From assembly GCA_023406895.1 (NCBI GenBank), contig JAEXTV010000016.1, forward strand, positions 186,001-250,000: 64,000 nt of DNA, given 5' to 3'. Each line of letters opens with the position of its first letter. The first letter of the stretch is position 1. Both the position numbers and the translations under genes were made by a program. This document shows positions 8,839 to 19,400 of the stretch, piece after piece. The notes below the pieces were generated by a model. It was given only the letters and a program-made list of their open reading frames with translations, was not told the origin of the DNA and ran no database searches. Source of the stretch: Bacillota bacterium. GTDB taxonomy: Bacteria > Bacillota > Clostridia > Christensenellales > SZUA-584.

Positions 8839-9726
8839 CTAGACACAAAAGCTCGTACTTTTGACCTCCATTTCAATTACTACATTCTTGTCCATTTTCA
8901 GTTCATTCTCAAACTGTATCGGAGTGCGATAACCAATTGAAGAATGCAGTCTTGTCCGGTTATACCAGCCTTCGATATAGTCGAAGATCCTCAACGCCGC
9001 AACGCTGTAATCTCTATACCGCTGCCTGTTTACCTCTTCTTTTTTCAGTGTTGCATGGAACGACTCCATAACCGCATTATCATAGGGACAACCTCTCTTG
9101 CTGAATGAATGTATTAATCCGTATTGGTTTACTATCTCAGCAAAGGCTTCACTGGTATATTGGCACCCCTGATCGCTATGGAGAACAACCCCTCTAGGGT
9201 AGCCCTGGTTATGAAGAGCATTGACAACTGCTGCTATTGCTACGCCAGCAGTCATCGTTCTCGCGTACTTAAAACCTACAATTCTCTTTGTGCACAGATC
9301 AACGACCGAGGCTAAGTATGTCCATCCATCGTTACGGGTTTTGATGTATGTAATGTCGGTCGCCCAGCGTTCGTTTGGTCTTTCACTCCGAAACTCCTGA
9401 TTGAGGATGTTCTGGCGATCTGCTTTATCCTCGTTGGAGCTATAATGCTTGTATTTGCGCATTATCACTGATCGTATACCCATTCCTGCCATTAGCCGAC
9501 CAACACGTTTCTGACTAATGAAGATACCCCTGCTACGCATTATGGCTGTAATTCTGGGAGACCCGTAGCACTTACGACTCTTTATCCAGATTTCTTTTAT
9601 CTGAGCACAATAATCTCTGCGCTCTTGGCTCCTCATTGACTCAGGCCTATTAATAGCCGCATAATACGTTGACCTGGGCACTTTCAGTATACGGCATAGA
9701 AGCTTAACATCGTGTTCGCCGCTCAT
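8839..9726 (-). CDS. IS3-family transposase OrfB (DDE integrase domain)
   Basis: 295 residues. The N-terminal HTH_21-like part has RSRKCYGSPRITAIMRSRGI. The rve integrase core has the DDE residues in RWATDITYIKT, VLHSDQGCQYTS and DNAVMESFHATLKKEE, so it looks catalytically intact. It overlaps orfA by 4 nt (ATGA). An A7 run in orfA (9780-9786, read A AAA AAA in frame) is followed by an open -1 frame up to the OrfB start. A fused OrfAB by programmed frameshift, the active form in IS3 elements, is therefore likely. Confidence 0.93.
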   Translation of the reverse strand: MSGEHDVKLLCRILKVPRSTYYAAINRPESMRSQERRDYCAQIKEIWIKSRKCYGSPRITAIMRSRGIFISQKRVGRLMAGMGIRSVIMRKYKHYSSNEDKADRQNILNQEFRSERPNERWATDITYIKTRNDGWTYLASVVDLCTKRIVGFKYARTMTAGVAIAAVVNALHNQGYPRGVVLHSDQGCQYTSEAFAEIVNQYGLIHSFSKRGCPYDNAVMESFHATLKKEEVNRQRYRDYSVAALRIFDYIEGWYNRTRLHSSIGYRTPIQFENELKMDKNVVIEMEVKSTSFCV

Positions 9727-10019
9727 TTGTCTAATGGCGGCAACTCTGTCTTTAAGTCCTTTGTGAATATGGCCATGGCTTTTTTTAATATCAGGTTCTC
9801 CTCTTCCAATGTGGCGACTTTCTTTTGAAGCGCAGCAATGTCATCTGCAGTCATTACCTCATTTTCTGATATCCTTATTTCGCGGTACTTTCTCAGCCAT
9901 CCGTAGAACGATGATTTTGATATGCCATATTCACATTCGATTTCTTCTATGGGCTTCCCGTTAATGTACAAATGAACGACGCCCTTTTTAAATTCATCTG
10001 TGTAATGTTTACCTGCCAT
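9723..10019 (-). CDS. IS3-family transposase OrfA (helix-turn-helix, leucine zipper)
   Basis: 98 residues. HTH_Tnp_1 motif: YTDEFKKGVVHLYINGKPIEEIECEYGISKSSFYGWLRKY. A coiled coil follows (IAALQKKVATLEEENLILKKAMAIF) that multimerises the transposase. It contains the A7 slippery run near its end. Start ATG 10019 follows AGGAGG. Confidence 0.92.
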   Translation of the reverse strand: MAGKHYTDEFKKGVVHLYINGKPIEEIECEYGISKSSFYGWLRKYREIRISENEVMTADDIAALQKKVATLEEENLILKKAMAIFTKDLKTELPPLDK

Positions 10020-10071
10020 ACTCGTACCTCCTTTTTAATTATCTCTGGTACGAGTTTTCGTGTCTACCTTT

Positions 10072-10620
10072 TTATACTAACTCCAGCCTGATATTAGCCT
10101 GAGCTAAGTAGTCTCTTATTGGCGGGATTATATACCCCCATAGAATAACTCCAAATTGATTAATAGCCTCTTTCTTACGCTTATAGTATTGAGTCCTTTC
10201 TATGCTGAGATTTTCAATAAGCTCCGTATCTGTATACTTAACCTTATTGATATACTGCTTGTTTAATATATCAAAGTACAGTTGGCCTAGAACCGGATAT
10301 TCGTGTAATTTAAGCAGTGCTTTATCAACGAGATCCACAAGAAATTTTGTCTCCGCAATGCTAAGCAATTTGCTTTCTGCTTTTTCTTTATCAATGTCAC
10401 TATCGAAATCATATGAAAGATAATCGGCAAGTTCAGCAATTCTTCGGCCCCCGAAGTCATATGCTTCAGCGCTCGCATCATACATAACCTCTTGGGTTCT
10501 CCATACAACATCTCGATATATTCGAAGCAGCAGTTTTGCTTTATGAAAAACCTCATTATTAAATTGCTTATCTCGATCAATTATTAGTGCAAGTTTTTTA
10601 ATATGGATGTCTTCTTTCAT
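10072..10620 (-). CDS. Small sigma/ArpU-like regulatory protein
   Basis: 182 residues from ATG 10620, chosen over an upstream in-frame start because AAGGAG lies 8 nt before it. It is helical and charged; the C-terminal part (ELIENLSIERTQYYKRKKEAINQFGVILWGY) resembles the region-4 helix-turn-helix of phage ArpU-like late regulators. Its stop codon TAA (10072-10074) touches the IS3 right end. The natural C-terminus may therefore end here or may have been altered by the insertion. It is the downstream partner of the 90-residue gene at 10644. Confidence 0.5.
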   Translation of the reverse strand: MKEDIHIKKLALIIDRDKQFNNEVFHKAKLLLRIYRDVVWRTQEVMYDASAEAYDFGGRRIAELADYLSYDFDSDIDKEKAESKLLSIAETKFLVDLVDKALLKLHEYPVLGQLYFDILNKQYINKVKYTDTELIENLSIERTQYYKRKKEAINQFGVILWGYIIPPIRDYLAQANIRLELV

Positions 10621-10643
10621 AATGCATATCTCCTTGGAATTAT

Positions 10644-10916
10644 CTAAACTCTGAAGCAACCATGTTGATTTTGCTCTTTCCCTGCTTTTTTATTTTCAAA
10701 AATGCTTTCAGCATTATCAAAGTAACGCATTGCCACTGTTTTACCCGTAGCTGAAAAATAAAATGCGGTATAAAGCTGACCCTCTTCATCTGAATACAGT
10801 GGTACAGGGCAATCAAAATCATAGATCGGTGTTAGTATTTTGTTGTTGACGTTGATTGCTGAAGAGCAATCTGTGGCTTGTTGTGTATGCTTATTAAATT
10901 CTATTACGTTACCCAT
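10644..10916 (-). CDS. Small ICE protein of unknown function
   Basis: 90 residues from ATG 10916 (MGNVIEFNKHTQQ), chosen because AAGGAG stands 6 nt upstream. Residues 30-75 (LTPIYDFDCPVPLYSDEEGQLYTAFYFSATGKTVAMRYFDNAES) look like a compact beta-rich domain; no family was recognised. It ends 23 bp before the ArpU-like gene and is probably co-transcribed with it. It forms the backbone edge of the AT-rich cargo island. Confidence 0.55.
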   Translation of the reverse strand: MGNVIEFNKHTQQATDCSSAINVNNKILTPIYDFDCPVPLYSDEEGQLYTAFYFSATGKTVAMRYFDNAESIFENKKAGKEQNQHGCFRV

Positions 10917-11065
10917 TTCTTTCTCCTTCATGTTGAATATTATATCGAACATTTGTTCTCTTTTCAATATAATTTATTAACTGTACGAAAAACCGGACAT
11001 TTCCATATAACGTTTGCGTTTGCAAAACTTATTTGAAGAATACTTGACCTTTTATTCTTATAAAC

Positions 11066-11094
11066 TTGCAATTACTCTTATAAAATTATAAAAT
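11066..11094 (+). promoter_or_regulatory. Candidate promoter of the helicase operon
   Basis: TTGCAA (11066-11071), a 17 bp spacer, TAAAAT (11089-11094), about 75 bp upstream of the first helicase start. The whole 10968-11169 gap is very AT-rich with repeated CTTATAAA-like words, so chance matches are likely. Confidence 0.35.
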
Positions 11095-11169
11095 TCTTAT
11101 ATAAACAACAAAAATTAATTTAAAAAGCAAAAACAATATATATATGCAATAAACAAATATATACTTTCA

Positions 11170-14100
11170 ATGGAATGTAGGGGCACACAATTGAAGGAAC
11201 TTTATTACAAAAGATTGAATGATCTTATTAAAGGATGTTCATCGGATAAGAAGACGTATTTTTTCTTCAAAGGTTTTTCTGCAGATTTTTTTAGAATTTT
11301 ACGAACCATCCCTGATGCTGATTGCACTCAAGATTGTTTTATCCAGTCTAACGGTTACATAGATATAGAAAAATTATGTGCTAACAAATCAAAAGCTTTA
11401 ATAAGCATTATCAGTGGTAATGGGTCTATTTCGTTAAGGTTTTATGAAGAATTAAGTTTAATATCATCTATAACTGGAAGCATAAAAGCTGAATTGGACG
11501 GCAATATAGTTGTAGTTGATAATAATTTATTTAATGGTTTTTATCCGGCTTATTTCGAAAACGGGTTATTAAATTCATTGACGCAGATTTATAATATTGA
11601 AGAATATTGTAATGACGAAACGTTTATTATGTATTCCAAGTATTATAGTAGTTTTACTCAATTCAGTGCGAATCAATACACTCTAACCTTCTTGAACACT
11701 CATAGAGACGAACAAATAAAAGAAATACCTTTTTACATAAAAAAAGATGTAAATATATCTAACAGTAATTTAAAAGCTGATATTTTAATACAAGTCCAAG
11801 ATGATAGCTTTCTTACGTATAAAATCGATCTTGAAAAAGGAATAGAATATCTACCTACAACATTTATTATAGACTTTGAAAACGACAAGTTTCAGCTAGA
11901 TCCTATTATAGCCATACTTGATTTCTATAAAATCAAGTATTCAATTAAGCCTAGGAGCAAATTTGAATTTGCGAAGGAAGCAAACCATGACTGCTACTTA
12001 AAGATTTTAAGACAGTATTGGGGTAGTAACGCAAATTTCAGAAAGATGAGTTTTTACGAAAATCCTGATTTATCAAATTCTATTATAGATATTTCACAAG
12101 GCGATGTAATTTCTAATATAATTGAGCAATGTAAAATCTCTTTAAAAAGATTCTCTGGAAACAAAAACTTTTTTATTACCTCCCCAACCGGATCGGGTAA
12201 ATCTTTATTGTTTCAGCTTCCCGCTATTTATCTTGCAGAAGAATACTCTGCAGTAACAATTGTAATTTCACCTCTTAAGGCGCTGATGGTAGATCAAGTT
12301 ACCCAGCTAAATGATAAAGGCATTACATTTGCAACCTATATTAATTCAGATATTAGTTTTGAAGAGAAAGAAAAACGTATTAGAGGTCTAAAGACAAGCG
12401 AATTTTCGATTCTTTATATTGCCCCTGAATATTTATTATCCACTAATATTGAAAGCATCATTGGAAATCGTCCCCTTGGTTTGTTAGTCATTGATGAAGC
12501 CCATATAGTTGCAACATGGGGAAAAGAATTTCGGGTTGACTATTGGTATCTTGGCGCATACATTAAGGCTTTAAAACTAAGCGGCAGACGGTTTTCAACC
12601 CTATGCTTAACAGCCACGGCGGTGTATGGTAATCAAGATGATATGATAAGTGAAATACTAAAAAGCTTAAATCTTTCAAATACATTAATTTATATCGGAA
12701 ATGTGAGAAGAAATAATATTGAATTTGATATTCAAAGAGTCAAGAGAGAAGAATTATCACTCGGTCACGATGCCTATAAAATTAATGTGACAATACAAAG
12801 GATTCAGGAGTTTATCCGAAATAATCAAAAAGCAATTGTTTATTGCCCATTTAAAACACTTATAAAAAAAATATATCATTTGATACCTATTGCTTATAAG
12901 CATAAAGTCGGCTTATATTATAGCGATTTGGATGAAACGGTACGATTAAATTCAGTAAGCGATTTCGTTCAAAATAAAATTACTGTAATGATTTGTACAA
13001 CCGCATTTGGAATGGGCGTTGATATAAATGGTATAGAGGTTATTTACCATACCGCTCCCACTGGAGGTCTTACGGATTATGTTCAACAGGTAGGCCGGGC
13101 AGCAAGAGATCAAACTACCAAAGGAATAGCAAAAATAGATTATACAGAAAAAGACATGAGATATATAAGAACTTTACATAGTATTTCTGGAATTAAGCAA
13201 TATCAAGCAAGAGAAATACTTAGAAAAATTCTATCTTTATACAATGAAAAGAAGTCTCGAAATCTACTAATATCACCGGAAACATTTTCGTATTTATTTG
13301 ATGAAGATGAGATAGAGAATAAAGTTAAGTGTTCTTTATTATTAATCTCTAAAGACCTTGAAGAAAAATACTCGTCAGAAATACTAAGAGTACAGCCCAA
13401 AAGTATGTTTACAACAAATTATGTTGTAGTACCATCAGATGCAGAGCTTGAGTTTTTAAACAAGTATAATGGTTTTATTGAAAAGTTAGAAGATAAAACG
13501 AAAAGAATTCAAATTGTAAACAGTTATAAAACGTCCAACCTAACCATTACAAATATTGGGCCTATTTATATGGTCAAAATGGCTGAAATATGGGAACACA
13601 AATTTACACATTTGTCTTTCGGTGAGTTTAAGAGGCAATTCTTTAATGGAACGTTATTGTCTCAAAAGGATGACGTAAAAATCGCTCCACGTTTATGCTT
13701 AACTATTAGATATATTGTTGCTAATAACAAGATAATAGAAAAGGTTGTTGAAATATCAAAACAACTAACTTCAATATTAAGTGCGTTTTATTCGAAAGAT
13801 AGAATATTTACTGTTGATGATTTTAAATATAAAGTTAAACAGTATTTTAAAACAGGTGATAGAGAAGAGTCATTATCTTCCCGCCTTTTAGACTTGTTTA
13901 CAGATAAATTTGACGCAAACAAATCTTTTGAAAATAAAGACAAATTAAAATTCCTATCAATAAAACACGAGGCTGATGGAGGGGGTAGACAGTACCAGAT
14001 CGTAAACAAGAATTATTTGGGGTTAGCAAGAAATATGCAGGCATATGCAGAGCAATGTTTACCTAATTCGAGCAAAGATACTTGTATATTATTTATACCA

Positions 14101-14418
14101 GCTAATAAAAGAAGCTCATTAATACATTTTTCAATATTGTTAGAAATTTTCCAGATAGCTAATTGCGAAATTGTTGGTGGTAAGAATACAGAAATCTTTG
14201 TGAGAATTAATGACCCTGTTAAGTTAAGGTATCAATTAGAACAGAAATACACTAATAAGTTGATAACAAAAATTGAAGGTCAAAAAAGGGAATCGGAAAA
14301 AACCATTCAAATGTTCTTAAGTAGCCGTCTATCCGATTTGCAACGTTGGGATTATATAGAAAACTATTTTCTTGGCCGATCAAGCCTAGAGGACTTAGAG
14401 GAAGAAGTAAAATGCTAA
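11170..14418 (+). CDS. RecQ-like DEAH helicase A with a large uncharacterised N-terminal domain
   Basis: 1082 residues from ATG 11170. TTG 11191 is an alternative, with AGGGG 7 nt before it. Residues 1-320 match no domain I know but have the same layout in helicase B. The helicase core starts near 337: Walker A TSPTGSGKS, motif Ia VISPLKALMVDQ, motif II DEAH (near 442, VIDEAHIVATWGKEFR), motif III TATA, and motif VI DYVQQVGRAARD (near 638). The pattern is RecQ-type superfamily 2 (about 330-700). The C-terminal 380 residues are unassigned. It is the first gene of an operon that overlaps the next gene by 7 nt. An anti-phage role is inferred from context only. AT-rich, unlike the ICE backbone. 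Confidence 0.85.
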   Translation: MECRGTQLKELYYKRLNDLIKGCSSDKKTYFFFKGFSADFFRILRTIPDADCTQDCFIQSNGYIDIEKLCANKSKALISIISGNGSISLRFYEELSLISSITGSIKAELDGNIVVVDNNLFNGFYPAYFENGLLNSLTQIYNIEEYCNDETFIMYSKYYSSFTQFSANQYTLTFLNTHRDEQIKEIPFYIKKDVNISNSNLKADILIQVQDDSFLTYKIDLEKGIEYLPTTFIIDFENDKFQLDPIIAILDFYKIKYSIKPRSKFEFAKEANHDCYLKILRQYWGSNANFRKMSFYENPDLSNSIIDISQGDVISNIIEQCKISLKRFSGNKNFFITSPTGSGKSLLFQLPAIYLAEEYSAVTIVISPLKALMVDQVTQLNDKGITFATYINSDISFEEKEKRIRGLKTSEFSILYIAPEYLLSTNIESIIGNRPLGLLVIDEAHIVATWGKEFRVDYWYLGAYIKALKLSGRRFSTLCLTATAVYGNQDDMISEILKSLNLSNTLIYIGNVRRNNIEFDIQRVKREELSLGHDAYKINVTIQRIQEFIRNNQKAIVYCPFKTLIKKIYHLIPIAYKHKVGLYYSDLDETVRLNSVSDFVQNKITVMICTTAFGMGVDINGIEVIYHTAPTGGLTDYVQQVGRAARDQTTKGIAKIDYTEKDMRYIRTLHSISGIKQYQAREILRKILSLYNEKKSRNLLISPETFSYLFDEDEIENKVKCSLLLISKDLEEKYSSEILRVQPKSMFTTNYVVVPSDAELEFLNKYNGFIEKLEDKTKRIQIVNSYKTSNLTITNIGPIYMVKMAEIWEHKFTHLSFGEFKRQFFNGTLLSQKDDVKIAPRLCLTIRYIVANNKIIEKVVEISKQLTSILSAFYSKDRIFTVDDFKYKVKQYFKTGDREESLSSRLLDLFTDKFDANKSFENKDKLKFLSIKHEADGGGRQYQIVNKNYLGLARNMQAYAEQCLPNSSKDTCILFIPANKRSSLIHFSILLEIFQIANCEIVGGKNTEIFVRINDPVKLRYQLEQKYTNKLITKIEGQKRESEKTIQMFLSSRLSDLQRWDYIENYFLGRSSLEDLEEEVKC

Positions 14419-16394
14419 AACTTAATATTGAAGTAAAGAGCGATAATCCAAATTCCAATGAGTATAAGGCATCTCAAGAACTTAAAACTCTCTTTTTAAA
14501 CTCTCTGTTAGACACAAGCGCTTTGGGACGGATCTTGATTGTGCCAAATGCTACGTTCTACGGTTCTAGTACAAAGGACGTAGATATACTTGTCGTAGGC
14601 GAACTAACTAATTGTACACAACACATACTTATTCCTGATTTAGAACATATCGGGAAGAATAAACCGATTAAAGTAGAAGTTAAAAGTTTCATTTGTGTTA
14701 TCGAATTAAAAACACATACCCACCATGGAGTATGGAGGGAAGGAACTAATATATATGTTAGTTATAATGGGCATCGCCATAATGTAACTAATCAATCTGA
14801 AGGACAAAAGAATGCGATCCTCAACTTTTTCAAGTCTTTAGGAAAGAATGTTCCATACATATCAAATCTTGTTTGGTTTAGAGCCCTAACGCCTAAAGAA
14901 GTAGACAGCTTATTGATTGAAAATGGTAGTAGAATAAATTCAAATCTACTACCTTCAGAATATACTTTTACAGATTTTATACGGGAAGTTTATATCAATG
15001 GAAATAATAAGAATGATATAATTAGCGCATTTCGAAGTGATGGTTCTCCAATTGAATATACTCAGGAAATTCTTAATTTCTTTACAAAAGCCAAGACTGC
15101 GGAGGGTGAGTTAACTAGAAGGAAAATTGAACAGCTAACTAATGATCTTCTATCGAAAAATTGGAGAAATGTTGAATATGGATCCTCAATTATGGTGTTT
15201 AATGGAAGAGCGGGAACAGGTAAAACAAACAGCTTACTTAAGGCCGCTTATCATTTGGCTATAAATGAAAATAAGCGCGTATTAATTTTGACTTACAATA
15301 AAGCGTTAGCTAGCGATATAAGAAGAATAAATACATTAGCCGGAATTCCCGACGACTTTGATGGTCGAAGTGTAAGGATAAAAACAATCCATAGTTTTTT
15401 TTATCACTTTCTCAGAGCCGTCGGGATTTATGATACGAACGACAACGAATTTCTTTGTAAGTATGATGAATTACTACATGAATTATATGATTTTTTAGAT
15501 AAAGGATTAATAAACACTGATGATAAAGCAAAGGCTATTGAACTAAATGTGGAAGAGCTTAGCTGGGATTATATCTTTGTTGATGAGGCGCAAGATTTCT
15601 TAGAAATTGAAAAAGATGTTCTTTTTAAATTATTCGGCACTGATAACTTTACTATAGCAAATGGGATCGATCAAAGAATTAGAGGGCATTATTATTGTAA
15701 TTGGACCTTCAATATAAAAAACAGACAGATTAAAAAGCTAACAACTTGCCTTAGGCAAAAAGAGAATCTTGTTAATTTTGTAAATTCTTTTGCCTATAGG
15801 CGTGGTATGAGCCAATTCGTATTAGTGCCAGAAAAAAAGATGGTAGGTGGGCGGGTTATAATAACCACGCTAGACTATATTTCAGCAGATATACATAAAC
15901 GTGAAGTGGAAAATGCCAAAAATGATGGGAATGAATGTTATGATTATTTATTTTTAGTCCATCCGGGTCTCGTAGTAAAGGAAAACGGTAAGCATTCATT
16001 CTGCCAAACAAAAGAGTACGAGGATAAAGGAATTTATATATGGGATGGCACACAAGCAGAGCTTCGAACTGAATTTCCTGTATATGCTGATCAGCATCGA
16101 TTACTTCAATATGATTCATGCAGAGGGTTAGAGGGCTGGACAGTTGTCTGCCTAGAATTCGATAAATTTTTGGATTATAAAGAGAGTATTTTTAAACCAA
16201 TGGAGTATTTTGACGACATAAGTTTAGCATCTCCAGAAGAACAGAAACGGATGTTTGTAAATGAGTGGGGGCTTATTCCGTTAACGCGTGCGATTGACAC
16301 CTTGATCATTACAATAAATAACAAAGATCATTGGGTTGCAAAAGTATTACGTGACATTAGCAAAAATGTTGACTATATTCAATGGATAGAATAA
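14412..16394 (+). CDS. NERD-like nuclease domain fused to a superfamily 1 (UvrD/DUF2075-like) helicase
   Basis: 660 residues. ATG 14412 is chosen because it follows AGAGGAAGAAG at the end of helicase A and gives a 7 nt coupled overlap; an in-frame ATG at 14346 has no such site. Residues 1-170 look like a nuclease-related (PD-(D/E)XK) domain: DVDILVVG (near 56), then VIELKTH (near 97, the E-x-K). The helicase follows: Walker A GRAGTGKT (near 266), motif II FVDEAQDF (near 389), motif III IANGIDQRI, motif IV LRQKENL, motif V CRGLEGWTVV, motif VI LTRAIDTLII. All SF1 motifs are present, though GDxxQ reads NGIDQ. It should move along and possibly cut DNA. It lies between two RecQ-like paralogues. 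Confidence 0.85.
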   Translation: MLKLNIEVKSDNPNSNEYKASQELKTLFLNSLLDTSALGRILIVPNATFYGSSTKDVDILVVGELTNCTQHILIPDLEHIGKNKPIKVEVKSFICVIELKTHTHHGVWREGTNIYVSYNGHRHNVTNQSEGQKNAILNFFKSLGKNVPYISNLVWFRALTPKEVDSLLIENGSRINSNLLPSEYTFTDFIREVYINGNNKNDIISAFRSDGSPIEYTQEILNFFTKAKTAEGELTRRKIEQLTNDLLSKNWRNVEYGSSIMVFNGRAGTGKTNSLLKAAYHLAINENKRVLILTYNKALASDIRRINTLAGIPDDFDGRSVRIKTIHSFFYHFLRAVGIYDTNDNEFLCKYDELLHELYDFLDKGLINTDDKAKAIELNVEELSWDYIFVDEAQDFLEIEKDVLFKLFGTDNFTIANGIDQRIRGHYYCNWTFNIKNRQIKKLTTCLRQKENLVNFVNSFAYRRGMSQFVLVPEKKMVGGRVIITTLDYISADIHKREVENAKNDGNECYDYLFLVHPGLVVKENGKHSFCQTKEYEDKGIYIWDGTQAELRTEFPVYADQHRLLQYDSCRGLEGWTVVCLEFDKFLDYKESIFKPMEYFDDISLASPEEQKRMFVNEWGLIPLTRAIDTLIITINNKDHWVAKVLRDISKNVDYIQWIE

Positions 16395-16409
16395 TGCGAG
16401 GTAGATAAT

Positions 16410-19400
16410 ATGGCTGATAATATTAAAGAAACACTTAACGAATTACTAGCAACGATACCCACGGATGATAATACATTGATTGTATTAAAGGGTTTTCCTA
16501 TATCAATTTGTGACCCGACGATAAAAATAGATATTGAGAACCTCCTTAAAAGTAAAATTAGATACCTAAAAGACTTAGTTATGTCAAATCGAAAGTACAT
16601 ACTTTATGAGGAGTTTTTAGCTTTAAAAGGATTATTGTTGGATGAATATCATAAAATTTTTATAATTGATAATAACCTCTATTTAAATTATTACCCTCTA
16701 TATGCGAACATTACGGAAAACATTTTGGAAGCTTTACTTAATCATTATAACGAAGATGTTGACGAAAACGCTTATATTGGGAGACCCGAGGACAACCCTT
16801 CAGATATTTACGTGAACGTTGAAAGGATTGATGATAGAGTATTTGTTGTTTATCATAATCCTGAGAATTTTTTAAGGGATGAGAAAATAGTAATAGTAAA
16901 GCTTTATATAACTCCAATGATTTCGTTGCACCAAGATAAAATTGACGAAAACAAATTACAGGAGATATCCATCTTAAGAGATATCTCTGATGAAATTGAT
17001 TATATTAGGCTTATTAAAGACCTTTTTAAGAACCCCTCTGAAATATATATTACTATTGATAATAGTAATATTGACAGTTTGATCTTAGAAGAAAAAATTA
17101 GAATTCTCCAGTTTGCTTGGGAAGAATGGACAGACATAAAGATTTGTACCATTTCGCACAAAATAAAGGAAACGAAAACCAATCCCGCTTTTAAAAGAAT
17201 CTTAAAACGATACTGGAATACTGACGATTTCAGAGAATTTAATGTATATGATGTTGATAAACTTAAGGATGGAATATTAGAAACTAAGTCTATTAGCCAA
17301 GCAGAAATCATTTCTGATATCGTGACCCAGGTAAATCGAAGTATTGAAGGAAAGGATGCCAGGGATGTATTTGTTACGGCTCCAACAGGATCGGGTAAAT
17401 CAGTATTGTTTCAAATTCCGGCAATATATTTATCTGAAGATGAAGATAAGGATCAGCTAGTTACATTGGTTATATCCCCATTAATTGGATTAATGACTGA
17501 CCAGGTCAAAGGTCTTGAATTGAAAGATTATAATTATGCCCGTACAATTAACTCAAGTATAGCACCCATCGTTAAAGAAAATATTATTCAGGAAATAAAA
17601 GACTACAAATGCCATATATTATACCTGTCTCCTGAATCGTTGTTAAGCCGAAGCGACCTTGAAAGACTCATTGGAGAAAGAAAGTTGGGTATGATAGTCG
17701 TAGATGAGTCGCATATTGTAACAACGTGGGGGAAACAATTCCGCCCTGACTATTGGTTCTTAGGCGACCATATTCAGAAACTGAGAAACGATATGAAGAG
17801 AAGTGGGAGGTCATTTATAATCACAACTTTTACTGCCACCGCTATTTATGGTGGCATAGAAGACATGTACCGTGAAACACGAGATAGCCTCCATATGTCT
17901 AACCCAATTACCTATCTAGGATATGTCAAAAGAGATAAAGAGATCGATATCGATATAAAACCAATTACAAAAATAGAAGGACAAAAGAATTATCTACCCG
18001 ATAAGTTCAATTCTTTAGTAGAACTTATTGAAGATGCAATTAGCGCAGAAAAGAAAATGCTTATCTATTTTCCAATGATAAACGTACTCGAGAATTTCTA
18101 TGAATGGTGTCAATCAAGAAATTTCGCAGATCAAATCGTCCGATATCATGCAAAACTGAAGCCTACTGATAGACAAGAAAATTACGAGTCATATAGAAAT
18201 GGTGATAAAAGAATTATGTTAGCAACAAAAGCCTTTGGTATGGGTATTGATATTGATGATATTGAAATAGTTGCCCACTTTGCACCAACGGGTAATGTAT
18301 GTGATTATGTTCAAGAAATTGGTAGGGCAGCAAGAAAAGTTGAGTTACACGGTTACGCTCAATACAGGTATTTAAAGAATGATTTAAGATATATTAAACA
18401 ATTACACGGCTTATCTGTAATTAGGAAAAGACAGTTAATACAAGTAATAGAAAAAATATATGAACTATATCTTTATAATTTAAGGGGAAAGGAGACCTTT
18501 TTAACAAGGCAAAGAAACGCCATGCTTATTGATGCTGAGTCGTTTTCATACATATTTAATGATGACCAACAAGATGAGAATGGAGCTATCAACAAGGTAA
18601 AAACTGCAATGTTATTAATTCAAAAAGACTTCTTAAATAGATTGCCGTATTCACCTTTCAGAATGCGCCCTGTTCCAATGTTTAAGTATGCTTATTTTGC
18701 CATCGCAGATAATTACCAAACCGAACTTAGAAAAGAATATGGAGATGTTATTAAACAAATTACTACTCAGAAAGGCGGGATTTGTTCAGTTGACTTAGAA
18801 TCCATTTGGAAAAAGGTATATTATAGTCAATATTCTTTTCCTCAATTTAAATACCTTCTATTTTCGAAGAGCCCAAAGATTGATTTAATTACAAGATATA
18901 AAATGAGTTCTGCATTATGCGTTGATGTAGTTTTTGAAGAGAGATACTCAGAGTCGTTTAGCAGAATTATTAATGCTGTTACAAATACTTTGGCTGATAC
19001 TGATCTCTTTGGACAATATAAAACCCAAAAACAATTGGCCTCTGATTTAAAAACGCGTATTGGTTGTAGAACGATTGAGTCTGAAAGCATTATTAGCACT
19101 GTTATTGCAGCAATGGAAATTTATAAGAGAGAGTATACCGGTTCTTTAATTATATCTCTATTTCGCCAAGATTATAATAAAGATAGTACACCTAAATACC
19201 AGTTTACGAGTTCAATGGATGACTTTTTCACTTGGCTGAGGAATGGTTATAAATATATTACGACAAATGTAACTGATGGGAAACTATATTTGGCCAATAC
19301 TGACGAAAAGAATTTTTGCAAAGAGTATACAACGATTTTTGGTCTATTAGAATGTTTCAATGTATTAAGTTTTAAAATGCTAGGTGGCTCTGATAGCCAG

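Larger units (their letters stand above)
8838..10068 (-). mobile_element. Complete IS3-family insertion sequence
   Basis: Imperfect terminal inverted repeats bound two overlapping transposase genes: left TAGACACAAAAGCTCGTAC (8840-8858), and the right end read inward TAGACACGAAAACTCGTAC (10066-10048), 17/19 identical. They extend by GC/GG to a 21 bp repeat. The orfB stop codon lies inside the left repeat. Flanking TTT at 8835-8837 and 10069-10071 could be a 3 bp target duplication, but the T run makes this uncertain. Size about 1231 bp. It is inserted immediately after the stop codon of the sigma-like gene at 10072, so transcription from that gene toward 8507 is now interrupted. Confidence 0.85.

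Noticed and set aside
8835..10071. Firm 3 bp target duplication TTT of the IS3 element
   Set aside because: The right side is a T5 run, so the match is not informative.
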